A stretch of DNA of 64,000 nucleotides from Exobacillus caeni (lineage in GTDB: Bacteria > Bacillota > Bacilli > Bacillales > Guptibacillaceae). This document shows positions 42,555-51,223 of the stretch, one piece after another. A model generated the notes under the pieces. The model ran no database searches and was not told where the DNA came from. It saw only the letters and a program-made list of their open reading frames with translations. Where the stretch lies: assembly GCF_005747095.1 (NCBI RefSeq), contig NZ_SWLG01000007.1, positions 186,001-250,000 of the forward strand, in the 5' to 3' direction. The translations under genes and the position numbers were made by a program. Each line of letters begins with the position of its first letter. Within the stretch, counting starts at the first letter, position 1.

Positions 42555-44225
42555 ATGAGTAAATACCATATTAGCAAGGAAAAGATAGATAACATAAAGC
42601 AACATGCCCAAGGTAAGAAAGGAATGGTAACGTCTGCCCACCCTATCGCTTCACAGGTGGGAGCTGATATTTTAGAAAAAGGAGGAAATGCTGTCGATGC
42701 AGCAGCGGCTGTCCAGTTCGCATTAAATGTTGTAGAACCGATGAACACCGGGATCGGCGGCAGCGGATTCATGATGATTCACCATGCCAAAACTGATCAA
42801 ACCTGTATGGTGAATGGGCATGCACGTTCTCCTAAAAAAGTGGATAAGGATATTTTTCTAGATGAAAACGGTGAAGTTGAATCATTCCGTGAACGCTCTC
42901 TTGATGCAACTGCTGTTGAAGTACCCGGAGTATTAAAGGCGATGGAAACCGCGTTAGAAAAGTTCGGGACCATGTCCCTTGCCGAAGTCATCGATCCTGC
43001 TATCGCCTTAGCGGAAGAAGGAGTTCCGGTAAGCTCTACTCTAGCGGCGCATATTGCCATTTTCCAGGGACAAATTACTGACCTTGCGAAAAAAACGTTC
43101 CTGCCAGAAGGAAAAACGCCAAACATCGGGGAAAAAATCGATCTTTCAGATCTTGGAAAGGCGTTCCGGCTAATTCAAGAGCAGGGTTCTGATGCCCTTT
43201 ACAATGGGGAAATCGGCAAAGCGCTAGTTGAGACTGTACAACAGGATGGCGGCCTTTTGACGATGGATGACCTTCGCAATTATGAAGCGCAAATCCAGGA
43301 GCCGGTATGGGGCGAATATAGAGGGCACAAGATTGCATCTGCTGCTCCTCCAAGCTCTGGCGGGACAATGGTCGTTCAGTTGCTGGAGTTATTAGAAGAG
43401 CTTAATGTAACAGATTATGACATTCATTCCTGGGAAAAGTTTTACCTGGTGGCAGAAGCAATGAGACTTGTCTATGCGGATAGAGAAACGTTCATGGGTG
43501 ACCCAGAGTTTGCAGATATTCCAGTGGAAGGACTGCTGCATCCCGATTATATTAAAGAACGAGCGAAGGAAGTGAAATGGGAGTTTTCCAATCCGACCAT
43601 TCATTATGGAAACCCATGGAAATACCAGGATGGAGAGCCACAGCTTAACGAACGCGGGGGGAAGGAAGAATCCCCTGAGACCACTCATTTTTCTGTAATC
43701 GATTCGGAAGGAAACGTGGTTTCCTGTACCACAAGTCTTGAGCGACCGTTCGGTTCAGGATATATCGTCCCTGGCTATGGATTTATGCTTAATAATGAGC
43801 TAACTGATTTTGATCCGGAACCAGGCGGCAATAATGAAGTGCAACCCCGGAAACGATCGATGAGTACAAAGAGCCCTTCGATATTGTTTAAAGACGGCAA
43901 GCCTGTACTGGGATTAGGTTCTCCTGGAGGGCCAACGATCATTTCCTCTGTCGCCCAGGTTATCCTGAACGTCATTGGATACGGAATGGACTTAAAAGAT
44001 GCTATCGAGGAACCAAGGATTTATACAAGCAAATATCCAATCTTAATCTTTGAAAAAGGCATCCCAGAAGAAGTATTTGAAAAGCTTAAAGAAAAAGGAC
44101 ATCGTTTCGACAAACATGCTGCACAGCTCGGCAATGTCCAGGCAGTCCACATCGACCAGGAAACCGGCACTTACTATGGTGCAGCTGACTCCAGCCGCTC
44201 AGGCGGAGCTGTTGGGATCGATTGA
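42555..44225 (+). CDS. Gamma-glutamyltransferase-family protein, cytoplasmic YwrD type, 556 aa
   Basis: N-terminal-nucleophile hydrolase that cuts gamma-glutamyl bonds and is made as a precursor that splits itself. The nucleophile is Thr376 in ETTHFSVID, giving a large N-terminal and a small C-terminal subunit. VGADILEKGGNAVDAAAAVQ and GIGGSGFMMI near the start are standard, and GLGSPGGPTI near 455 is the oxyanion loop. There is no signal peptide, unlike secreted Ggt, so YwrD-like is the better comparison. The ATG at 42555 follows ACGGAGG. The GGGGTCAGACCCC repeat lies immediately after its stop. Confidence 0.92.
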   Translation: MSKYHISKEKIDNIKQHAQGKKGMVTSAHPIASQVGADILEKGGNAVDAAAAVQFALNVVEPMNTGIGGSGFMMIHHAKTDQTCMVNGHARSPKKVDKDIFLDENGEVESFRERSLDATAVEVPGVLKAMETALEKFGTMSLAEVIDPAIALAEEGVPVSSTLAAHIAIFQGQITDLAKKTFLPEGKTPNIGEKIDLSDLGKAFRLIQEQGSDALYNGEIGKALVETVQQDGGLLTMDDLRNYEAQIQEPVWGEYRGHKIASAAPPSSGGTMVVQLLELLEELNVTDYDIHSWEKFYLVAEAMRLVYADRETFMGDPEFADIPVEGLLHPDYIKERAKEVKWEFSNPTIHYGNPWKYQDGEPQLNERGGKEESPETTHFSVIDSEGNVVSCTTSLERPFGSGYIVPGYGFMLNNELTDFDPEPGGNNEVQPRKRSMSTKSPSILFKDGKPVLGLGSPGGPTIISSVAQVILNVIGYGMDLKDAIEEPRIYTSKYPILIFEKGIPEEVFEKLKEKGHRFDKHAAQLGNVQAVHIDQETGTYYGAADSSRSGGAVGID

Positions 44226-44226
44226 T

Positions 44227-44262
44227 GCCGGGGGTCTGACCCCACAAATTCTGTGGATAACT
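44227..44262 (-). repeat. Gene-end repeat, copy D
   Basis: Plus strand reads GGGGGTCTGACCCC, then GTGGATAACT, the reverse of the other copies relative to the gene. It begins two bases after the gamma-glutamyltransferase stop and has the TTATCCACA match on the minus strand. Confidence 0.8.
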
Positions 44263-44270
44263 CACAAATA

Positions 44271-44311
44271 CCTGAGAGCTCTGGAGTTTTTTTTCAGGGC
44301 TCTTTTTTGTG
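44271..44311 (+). terminator. Terminator of the gamma-glutamyltransferase gene
   Basis: CCTGAGAGC pairs imperfectly with GCTC and TCAGG-type partners, and a T run follows. Its stem is weaker than the adjacent repeat hairpin. Confidence 0.5.
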
Positions 44312-44397
44312 GTGAATAATGGTTGACACTGATATAAAATATGCGATATATTTCTGATTAGTCAGAAAATAAACTTTGTCTTGACGAGGTGAAACGT

Positions 44398-45066
44398 ATG
44401 CCAATTCCAGAGGGATATTCCTCCCCGGTCCGGTTGTCGGCAAAAGAAAAGGCCTTTAACCAGCTTCAACGGTGGATTATCGACGGCACGCTCCTTCCAG
44501 GGGAAAAAATCTATGATGCAGAAATAGCGGAAGCACTCGGAGTTAGCCGCACGCCTATCCGGGAAGCACTTCAACTGCTTCAAATGCAAGGATTTGTGGA
44601 GATGCATCCCGGCAAAGAAACAAGGGTTACCTCTTTAACCAGAGAGGATGTTCTTAAAATTTACCCGCCTCTTGCATCTCTCCAGGCTCTTGCTGCGGAA
44701 ATCGCAGCCAGCAAAGTTACGGAAAAACAAATTGATGAATTGAAAAAAATTAACGCTGATTATAAAAAAGCTATTCAAAATGAAGAGCCGTTCAAAGCTC
44801 TGGAACTTGATGAACAGTTTCATGCAGTTATCGTAGAGATAGCTGAAAATCCTTACATCTCAGATTTCTCGTCCATACTCCAACTGCATATCCGGCGATT
44901 AAAATATGTTTTCCTAAAACAAAAAATGACAGGCAAAGACGAATCGCTGCATGAACATCAAAAAATGCTAACTTCTTTTCAAGAAAGGAACGGCAAAGCG
45001 GCCTCTTCATATATGAAACAGAACTGGCTTCGTCCAATGCAAGAGGTATATAACCTTCTAAAATAA
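44398..45066 (+). CDS. GntR-family regulator with FCD domain, 222 aa
   Basis: Winged helix near 20-85 (KAFNQLQRWIIDGTLLPGEK and GVSRTPIREALQLLQMQGFV) is a GntR signature. The C-terminal helical FCD domain (about 95-220) has LDEQFHAVIVEIAENPYISD, which supplies ligand-binding His residues. I choose the ATG at 44398 because GAGGTG is at the right distance, rather than the GTG at 44389. The gene directly precedes an EamA transporter (32 bases), so it probably controls export or import of the transporter's substrate. Confidence 0.88.
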   Translation: MPIPEGYSSPVRLSAKEKAFNQLQRWIIDGTLLPGEKIYDAEIAEALGVSRTPIREALQLLQMQGFVEMHPGKETRVTSLTREDVLKIYPPLASLQALAAEIAASKVTEKQIDELKKINADYKKAIQNEEPFKALELDEQFHAVIVEIAENPYISDFSSILQLHIRRLKYVFLKQKMTGKDESLHEHQKMLTSFQERNGKAASSYMKQNWLRPMQEVYNLLK

Positions 45067-45098
45067 TGGAAAACAAATATGAAAGGGATGCGTGAATA

Positions 45099-46073
45099 TT
45101 GAATACGAAAAAAGAATCTCAGGGAAACGCTATTTACTTTTTGCTTCTGCTCGTCCCCCTGTTCTGGGGAGGCGCTTTTGGTGCGGCCAAGCATGTGATC
45201 ACTGAGATCCCCCCTATTACGGCCGCCACCCTCAGGTTTGGGTTTGCCGGTTTACTCTTGCTCCCTCTCGTTCTCATCCGTTCGGAATGGCGGTTTGAGG
45301 TTATTAAAAAACGGTGGATCGGGCTTATTTTGATGGCAATAACCGGCATTTTTGCTTATAACGCTTTTTTCTTTATCGCGCTCGAATATACTTCTGCGAT
45401 TAACGGTTCACTTGTTATGGCAACAACACCGGTGTTTATGACGCTTGGAGCCGTTCTGTTTTTAAAAGAACAATGGAGCAAACGGATCGGTTTCGGATTA
45501 TTACTTTCCCTTTCAGGTGTCTTTCTGGTCATTATGAAAGGCTCGCTCCAAACTCTTTTATCCCTATCTGTTAACATGGGAGACCTGCTCTTTCTTGCAG
45601 CTTTATTTTGCTGGGTCGTACACGGATTGATCGGAAAAGTTGTGATGAATGGCGTTTCCCCATTGTTAACTACTACATTCACAACTATTGCCGGATCGGC
45701 TATGCTGGGAATCTGGTCCCTGTTTGAAAACGGCTGGTCCAGCGTACCATCTATGTCAAACCAGTCCTGGGCGGAAATAATCTATATGTCTATCTTCGCA
45801 ACTGTAGTCGCGTTTCTTCTATGGAACCGTGGAATCTATCAGGTTGGCGCAAGCAAATCCAGCATGTACATGAATCTGGTCCCTATTAACGCAGCATGGA
45901 TCGCCGTTTTATTTTACGGATCTGTTATGGAATGGCAGCAAATCGCCGGTATGATCATGGTATTAACAGGAGTGTACTTTTCTGCATCCAGCAACAAACA
46001 AACCGCCAGACCAAAGCAACACAAAAAAATATATCAATTAAAGCAGCCCCAACCGCATAAACTCAAACTCTAA
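45099..46073 (+). CDS. EamA/DMT-family transporter, 324 aa
   Basis: Ten hydrophobic helices in two repeats of five. LVPLFWGGAFGAAKHVITEI near 18-37 opens the first EamA half and LLFLAALFCWVVHGLIGKVV near 165-184 the second. It ends in a basic tail, QTARPKQHKKIYQLKQPQ. The TTG at 45099 is the start in this frame, with AAAGGG upstream at long spacing. Metabolite or drug export of the RhaT/YdcZ style is likely, but no substrate is inferable. Probably co-transcribed with the GntR gene. Confidence 0.87.
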   Translation: MNTKKESQGNAIYFLLLLVPLFWGGAFGAAKHVITEIPPITAATLRFGFAGLLLLPLVLIRSEWRFEVIKKRWIGLILMAITGIFAYNAFFFIALEYTSAINGSLVMATTPVFMTLGAVLFLKEQWSKRIGFGLLLSLSGVFLVIMKGSLQTLLSLSVNMGDLLFLAALFCWVVHGLIGKVVMNGVSPLLTTTFTTIAGSAMLGIWSLFENGWSSVPSMSNQSWAEIIYMSIFATVVAFLLWNRGIYQVGASKSSMYMNLVPINAAWIAVLFYGSVMEWQQIAGMIMVLTGVYFSASSNKQTARPKQHKKIYQLKQPQPHKLKL

Positions 46074-46074
46074 A

Positions 46075-46106
46075 AGTTATCCACAAAAACGAGGGGGTCA
46101 GACCCC
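46075..46106 (+). repeat. Gene-end repeat, copy E
   Basis: Immediately after the EamA stop: AGTTATCCACAAAAACGAGG followed by GGGTCAGACCCC. It contains a perfect TTATCCACA. Confidence 0.8.
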
Positions 46107-46187
46107 TTCAGATGTTTAATTATTTTATCCTCCCCTCCTTTGCAATTTGTTATATAATATTTTTGAGGCGGATGGATAGGAGGAGTT

Positions 46188-46550
46188 ATGGCAAAACAAA
46201 CAAAAAGCAAAGTAGTGTATAAACAAACACGCCAAACAGAGGTCACCCTGTGCGTTTTCGGTGGATTATCTGGCATTTTTGGCAGCGTTTTTTATTTTAT
46301 TTTCGAATTGGATATTGTCCACCACTCCTTTTTTCTTCTCTTTCTTCCAGCTTTTCTCTGCTCGATCTGTGCGATTTATATTTCCAGGCATCTAGATTAC
46401 TCAACTACTTCATCCGCTTATATATTGATCGGCTGTTCGATTCTCGGATTAAGTTGTATCGGCTATTACTACCTGTTCCCCTCCGTTTTACTATTTTTGT
46501 GTGCGGGTCTTTGCTTATTTAAAAAAGACAGAAAAATCAAATTATTATAA
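46188..46550 (+). CDS. Small polytopic membrane protein, 120 aa
   Basis: A basic N-terminus (KQTKSKVVYKQTRQTE) and four helices: VTLCVFGGLSGIFGSVFYFI, FFLLFLPAFLCSICAIYI, AYILIGCSILGLSCIGYYYL and PSVLLFLCAGLCLF, ending KKDRKIKLL. The pattern resembles DUF4064-like proteins. The ATG at 46188 follows TAGGAGGAG, and a TATAAT box lies about 30 bases before it. Function unknown. Confidence 0.75.
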   Translation: MAKQTKSKVVYKQTRQTEVTLCVFGGLSGIFGSVFYFIFELDIVHHSFFLLFLPAFLCSICAIYISRHLDYSTTSSAYILIGCSILGLSCIGYYYLFPSVLLFLCAGLCLFKKDRKIKLL

Positions 46551-46554
46551 AGTT

Positions 46555-46584
46555 AAAGAGGACCCGAAGTAACGGATCCTCTTT
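46555..46584. terminator. Bidirectional terminator
   Basis: AAAGAGGACCCG and CGGATCCTCTTT form a stem with one mismatch between two convergent genes. Confidence 0.85.
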
Positions 46585-46597
46585 CAACATTCCTTTT

Positions 46598-48019
46598 CTA
46601 TTCCTTGCTTATGCCATTAAGCTTAAGCCAGTCTTCAAAAAAAAGATTGTCTTCCATATCAAAATAATCCTTTGTAAAAGAAACGAATTCCTCTGTCGTA
46701 ACCTGGCTGTATTTATACTTATTATAATAGGCCTGTAAAAACTCCCTGGCTGTTTTGGTTCCTTCGTACTTTTTAAACAAGCTCCATAATTTATCGGCAG
46801 GCTGTCCATAAACAAAAGCAGAGGCAGTTTGATCGTAAGAGTAAGCAGGCAAATTAGACGGCTGTGGCTCAAACCCTCTTCTTTCAGCAACTTTTAGCCT
46901 CAAGTCTAAGATGCGTCTCGCTTCCTTTTCCGTATTGTCCATTTTGTCCTTCCAGAACAGCACCGTAGCAAACTCTGTGATCCCTTCATCCACCCATGGA
47001 TCACGAACTGGATCATTGCTGATAATGCCGTAAAACCACTGGTGTGCTACTTCATGGACAACCGTGTTTTGGAGGTCTTTATAATAGTTACTATGTGCTT
47101 TCGCCTGGACAATCCCCGGGTATTCCATCCCGAGTGCAAGGTCATTCGCAAGTAAGATATCAAGTTGTTCATCTGGATAAGCCCCGATGTTTTCTGTATA
47201 ATAATCTACAGCCTTTTCAGCGATATCGGCTGCAAAATTAATTAAATCCTTATGTTCTTGATCGCTGAAAACCCGAATTTCAATGTCCCCTGCCGATCTC
47301 GTGACCATTTCATCCCCTTTTAAAAATGCAAGGTACACTTCTTTCACATTCTCGACAGAAACTTCTCCGCTGTTCTTATTCAAATCAAAGTCCTGCCCGG
47401 CAGTACTGACGATCGAATAACCTTTTGGCGCTTTTGCATTAATCGTAAAGTCCGAAAATCCTGTATGGTAAGATTCATAGTTACTGCTATATGGGACCTG
47501 GTTCCATTCCCCGTTCTGATATGTGGGCAGCATCGGATAAGCCTGTGCAAGGTGAAAGTTATCGCCATCCCTGTTAAATCTCATGCTGCCTGAAGGGACG
47601 GTGAAATCATAATCGATCGTTACTTTCACTTTTTTTCCTGGCTCTAATTTCTCATCAAGGTCGACTTCGAGCTGGTCTCCTGTTAACGTATACTTAGATT
47701 CTTTTTCGTTCAACTTCACGTTTGCGATATTGGCCGTTGCTGTTCCCTGCACACTTTCAGGTTTATTGCCCTGTGTGAAAGCGTTAGGAATAAAGTAGAA
47801 CTGTAGATGGTCCCAGCTATCCCCTGAAGCATTTTCCACTTCTATTTTACTTGAAGCTGTAAAATGGCCCTTTTCCACATCATCGAGGACAAATGATAAA
47901 TCATACTTGCTTTTTGCCCCATTCAGTAAGCCTGCCTGTTTCGGCTCATTTTTTAAAAAGAAAGCCCCGGCTATGACTGCCAGTATAACAACAAGCAATA
48001 AAACACTACTCTTTTTCAT
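46598..48019 (-). CDS. M1-like (gluzincin) metallopeptidase, membrane-anchored, 473 aa
   Basis: Zinc-dependent peptidase of the M1-like gluzincin group. Zinc ligands are His322 and His326 in HEVAHQWFYG and Glu345 in DPWVDEGITEF (18 residues after His326, the family spacing). LALGMEYPG near 295-302 resembles the GAMEN exopeptidase motif. The N-terminus has a single helix (SVLLLVVILAVIAGAFF) and no clean cleavage site, so it is probably anchored with the catalytic part outside. It is close in motif layout to a second M1-type protein encoded at 58.5 kb. The ATG at 48019 follows AAAGGGGGAAA. Confidence 0.88.
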   Translation of the reverse strand: MKKSSVLLLVVILAVIAGAFFLKNEPKQAGLLNGAKSKYDLSFVLDDVEKGHFTASSKIEVENASGDSWDHLQFYFIPNAFTQGNKPESVQGTATANIANVKLNEKESKYTLTGDQLEVDLDEKLEPGKKVKVTIDYDFTVPSGSMRFNRDGDNFHLAQAYPMLPTYQNGEWNQVPYSSNYESYHTGFSDFTINAKAPKGYSIVSTAGQDFDLNKNSGEVSVENVKEVYLAFLKGDEMVTRSAGDIEIRVFSDQEHKDLINFAADIAEKAVDYYTENIGAYPDEQLDILLANDLALGMEYPGIVQAKAHSNYYKDLQNTVVHEVAHQWFYGIISNDPVRDPWVDEGITEFATVLFWKDKMDNTEKEARRILDLRLKVAERRGFEPQPSNLPAYSYDQTASAFVYGQPADKLWSLFKKYEGTKTAREFLQAYYNKYKYSQVTTEEFVSFTKDYFDMEDNLFFEDWLKLNGISKE

Positions 48020-48250
48020 CTTTTCCCCCTTTAACCAAACTGGCTGAGATTCCTTCGCAGGATGTATAAGGATTCTTCATGAAATTGGAAAAAACCTTCA
48101 ATCTATTTTTATCCTTCCTTATAAGCCTATTGGCACGATGCTTTATCTTTTAATAAATCCTTTGGAGTTCAACTGGTAAAAATTGATTATTTACACATCC
48201 TTTGTCACTCTTTTACAATTGGGGAAACTTTTTTATTGGAGGCTTGAAAA

Positions 48251-48334
48251 TTGAAACGGGAAATCTTCCTTTTGCATGCTGTTTCTTACCTCGTCCCTCT
48301 GCTTCTCATCCTTATACTGCTTAAGTCTATGTAA
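48251..48334 (+). CDS. Candidate tiny membrane protein, 27 aa
   Basis: TTG at 48251 preceded by TTGGAGG (eight bases away) opens a frame for MKREIFLLHAVSYLVPLLLI, ending LILLKSM. It is one hydrophobic helix with a basic start. A good terminator at 48359-48394 follows. It is too short for conservation to be judged by eye. Confidence 0.5.
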   Translation: MKREIFLLHAVSYLVPLLLILILLKSM

Positions 48335-48358
48335 ACATGTCTATGTAAATATTCTAAG

Positions 48359-48394
48359 CACAAAAAAGGGGCCACAAGTGCTCCTTTTTTGTGG
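48359..48394 (+). terminator. Terminator
   Basis: CACAAAAAAGG-GGC and GCTCC-TTTTTTGTG form a long stem, with a T run in the right arm. Confidence 0.8.
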
Positions 48395-48593
48395 CCGATC
48401 TACGATAAAAAATCCTTCCGCTTACCTTTTTCTCTTTGTACGACCGTTAAAATAGAACTAAAACCTTTATCCCAAAAAGATTTAATAAAGATGCCAACGA
48501 AAAACAATCCACCATTTGATAGAATCGCTCTCCCTGATCTTCCTTTTTAAGTTATAATTGTTTAAAATTGTTAAAACAGCAGGGGGAAAAGTT

Positions 48594-49238
48594 ATGGAAC
48601 TTCTTCATGGAAAAGTGAACGCATCCCATGAAATTCCTTATACTCTAATCAAGCAGGGAAAAGTCTCTTCCAAACTGGGGACCATCTTACCGGGGATGGG
48701 CTATACCGTACAGGCACCGCTGCTTCATTATTCAACACACTTATTACTTTCAAAAGGCTATGACGTGCTTCATGCAAACTATAATTACAGGGAAAACGAG
48801 ACTTATTTATCTCAATCTGAAGAAGAGCAAGATGAACAAATTTGTGGTGACATAACTACCGTAATGAATGAAATAAATAGTGAAGCTGCATATAAAGAGC
48901 ATTGTTTTATCGGCAAATCGCTGGGTACCGTTCCTTTAACCAACCTTCTTTTGACTGACGATCGGTTCCATAAATCCAGATCAGTTTTTTTAACACCTCT
49001 TATTCATGAGGACACTTTATATAAGGAGATGCTGAAAATCCATCAACAATCTCTCTTTATCATCGGAGATAAAGACCCCTGCTACCGGAAACAGCGTTTT
49101 GATGAACTGACATCTAAGTCCAATAACTCCTCCTTACTGATTGAAGGCACGAACCATTCCCTTGAATTTGAGGACAATTATATCGCTTCACTCCAGGCTT
49201 TAAGGCAAACGCTACAAAGAATGGATGCATTCCTTTAA
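48594..49238 (+). CDS. Alpha/beta-hydrolase-like protein, 214 aa
   Basis: The pattern fits a small alpha/beta hydrolase: TILPGMGYTVQAPLLHYSTH near 30-50 in place of the usual HG loop, CFIGKSLGTVPLTNLL near 102-117 as the nucleophile elbow (GKSLG, with Ser), and FIIGDKDPCY near 158-167 supplying the acid. GTNHSLEFEDN near 183-193 supplies His. The ATG at 48594 follows AGGGGGAAAAG; a longer frame at 48558 lacks a ribosome site. It is similar in size to the Bacillus YdeN/YuiI-type group, but the family is not fixed. Monocistronic. Confidence 0.75.
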   Translation: MELLHGKVNASHEIPYTLIKQGKVSSKLGTILPGMGYTVQAPLLHYSTHLLLSKGYDVLHANYNYRENETYLSQSEEEQDEQICGDITTVMNEINSEAAYKEHCFIGKSLGTVPLTNLLLTDDRFHKSRSVFLTPLIHEDTLYKEMLKIHQQSLFIIGDKDPCYRKQRFDELTSKSNNSSLLIEGTNHSLEFEDNYIASLQALRQTLQRMDAFL

Positions 49239-49652
49239 CATAACATCAGGGAAAGACTCATAAGTGTCTGGCACTTTGCTTTTGAGTCATACCCGTTTCC
49301 TCACTCCTATTTTGAAACCCTGTACTTCTGTCTTTTGTATATTGCTTTTCCAGCCAGGATGCAACACACCCTTTTACTTCTTCCATGATCGGTTAACTCT
49401 TTGTTTTCTTTGCCTCTGTAATTTAAGAAACCCTCCATGTTATCAATTGTCCTGAATGCGAGCATGAATCCCTGCAGCTGCTTCCTCTCACTGAGCGCAC
49501 TGCCCCATGATACATCCTCCACTGTGCCCGAAGACAATAATGCTCTTCGCTTTATGGCTGCCGATACATGATTTTTCTACATAAAGAAGGAGGAAAACAA
49601 CTTTATATTGAATGACTTATAGCTGCTAAATATATAAACAGAGGTGCCGAAT
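49239..49652. other. Intergenic gap with repeat family 2
   Basis: About 410 bases. It holds the short copy of repeat family 2 (49252-49288). The remainder shows no gene I trust; a minus-strand frame at 49307-49537 lacks a ribosome site and family features. Confidence 0.55.
49252..49288. repeat. Repeat family 2, short copy
   Basis: GACTCATAAGTGTCTGGCAC followed by TTTGCTTTTGAGTC. GACTCA and TGAGTC are inverted. The same segments lie in the 14.2-kb element in two separated blocks, with about 75 extra bases between. Confidence 0.75.
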
Positions 49653-50564
49653 ATGCTACAGACAGAACGAATAAAAGAAAGCATCGCATCGTTACAGGAT
49701 TGCAGGAACATCACACCTATTAATAAAGGTTATTCCGATGATCAAAAATTCATTTTGGACTATGGAGACCGCCGCCAACTGCTTAGAGTCTCCCCTTTAA
49801 AAGCCTTGCCTCAGAAAGAAAACGAGTTTTATATTTTAAAAAATGTACAGAAATTCGGCACCATGTCTCCTGAACCGATTGATCTCGGCAGAATAGAACA
49901 GCTCGACCTCTGTTATATGATTGTTAGTTTCCTGGACGGAGAAGACGCGGAGGAGGCACTCCCCAACTTAACCGAAGAAGAGCAATACAATGTTGGTATA
50001 GATGCTGGCAGGGATCTCAGAAAAATGCACCACTACTAAGCCCCGGAATCAATGGACTCCTGGTACTCCCGAAAATCAAGAAAAAATCAGGCCTATATGG
50101 ATGCATATGAAAATTGTGATATTAGAATCGAGAATGACAGCCGAATTTTAACATTTATCGAAGAAAACATTCGTTACATGAAGGGCAGGCCGAATCTGTT
50201 CCAGCATGATGACTTTCATCCAGGAAACCTGATTGTTAAAGATAAGGAATATGGAGGAGTGATCGATTTCAACCGCTATGACTGGGGAGATCCTATCCAT
50301 GAATTCTTAAAGCTTGGCCTTTTTGCGAGGGAAGTCAGTGTCCCGTATTCAATCGGGCAGATTCATGGTTATTATGGAGATAACATTCCCGAAGGTTTCT
50401 GGCGATTGTATTCGCTTTATTGTGCCATGGCTGTATTGTCTTCGGTTGTCTGGTCACTCCGGACAATTCCTGATCAGGTTGATAGTATGCTTGAAAAGCT
50501 TCATTGCCTGCTTGAGGACCACCGCTATTTTGAAGACCCCACACCACGATGGTACCAGGAATAA
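49653..50564 (+). pseudogene. APH-type phosphotransferase gene broken by one in-frame stop
   Basis: The reading frame runs from ATG at 49653 (ribosome site AGAGGTG) to 50564, interrupted only by TAA at 50037-50039. Before the stop: KGYSDDQKFILDYGDRRQLL and MIVSFLDGEDAEEAL, the N-lobe of an aminoglycoside phosphotransferase-type kinase. After it: NLFQHDDFHPGNLIV (catalytic loop HDDxxxGN) and VIDFNRYDWGDP (metal Asp). Both halves are in the same frame and no base is missing, so one substitution (CAA or GAA to TAA) restores a 303-codon gene. It could be a recent pseudogene, a sequencing error, or readthrough. Confidence 0.8.
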
Positions 50565-50583
50565 TAAAAGAGAGGTTGGTTTT

Positions 50584-50808
50584 ATGTATTGGTTTTTATC
50601 ATTATTAGTAGCCTTGGTGCTCAGCTTTATTATAGTGCTCTTACCGTCGCCTTTAGCCGGTATGCTGGGGTTCACAGTGATCGCTGCTACCCTTTTTCGA
50701 ATCTGCTTTTATATGTTAGATATTCGCAGCCGAATCGGCCCTGAAACAGATCGAGTAGAGCAAGCTTACCAGAACTACTTAGAGGAAAAAAGAAGCGAGA
50801 ATCATTAG
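50584..50808 (+). CDS. Small membrane protein, 74 aa
   Basis: The ATG at 50584 follows AGAGAGGTTGG. Residues 2-50 form two closely spaced helices (WFLSLLVALVLSFIIVLL and GMLGFTVIAATLFRICFYML). A charged amphipathic tail (GPETDRVEQAYQNYLEEKRS) follows. No family recognised. It is 19 bases after the broken phosphotransferase, probably in one transcript. Confidence 0.72.
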   Translation: MYWFLSLLVALVLSFIIVLLPSPLAGMLGFTVIAATLFRICFYMLDIRSRIGPETDRVEQAYQNYLEEKRSENH

Positions 50809-51223
50809 AACGCAAAAAAAAGTGCAAGGGGAGAGCCTTGCACAAAAGCGTAAGTTTTTTCTGCCGCAGTTAACAAAGCGTTAACCAAGTATAATCGTAC
50901 CATGGAATTGAACATTGTGGATGGTGTAAATATTGGAAAACGCCCCGGCGTGATGGAGCTTGAATTTTATAGGTCATATGTTCCGCTATTTCTTTAAAAA
51001 AGCTCTTTTTTAATTATTATAGGTCATATGTTCCGCTATTCAGGTTTTTAGATGGCATTTCATCTTTATTTACTTCAAATAAGGCACCTGATGACCTTTA
51101 AAATCCTGAAACAGGGCTTTCAGCTACAAATAGAGGAACAAATGACCTCATCCGGCTTCACGCATTCTCCAAAAACCCGGATGCTGCCAGAATCCTTCGA
51201 ACTTTTCACCAACATGCAGTTTT
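50809..51223. other. Intergenic gap with hairpin and direct repeat
   Basis: About 415 bases. GTGCAAGG/CCTTGCAC at 50822-50843 forms a hairpin with a long T run on the minus strand, likely the terminator of the SDR transcript. A 24-bp direct repeat at 50967 and 51017 is annotated separately. I see no gene. Confidence 0.6.
50967..51040. repeat. 24-bp direct repeat, two copies 50 bp apart
   Basis: TTATAGGTCATATGTTCCGC plus TATT occurs at 50967-50990 and again at 51017-51040 without a mismatch. CATATG is palindromic within it. The spacer is AT-rich. Confidence 0.9.

Noticed and set aside
8877-46106. Replication origin, because of several DnaA-box-like TTATCCACA sites
   Set aside because: The sites are kilobases apart, each tied to the GGGGTCAGACCCC palindrome at gene ends, and there is no dnaA/dnaN gene or AT-rich unwinding element.
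49307-49537. Minus-strand frame of 76 codons in the 49-kb gap
   Set aside because: No ribosome site, no recognisable domain, and composition unlike neighbouring genes.
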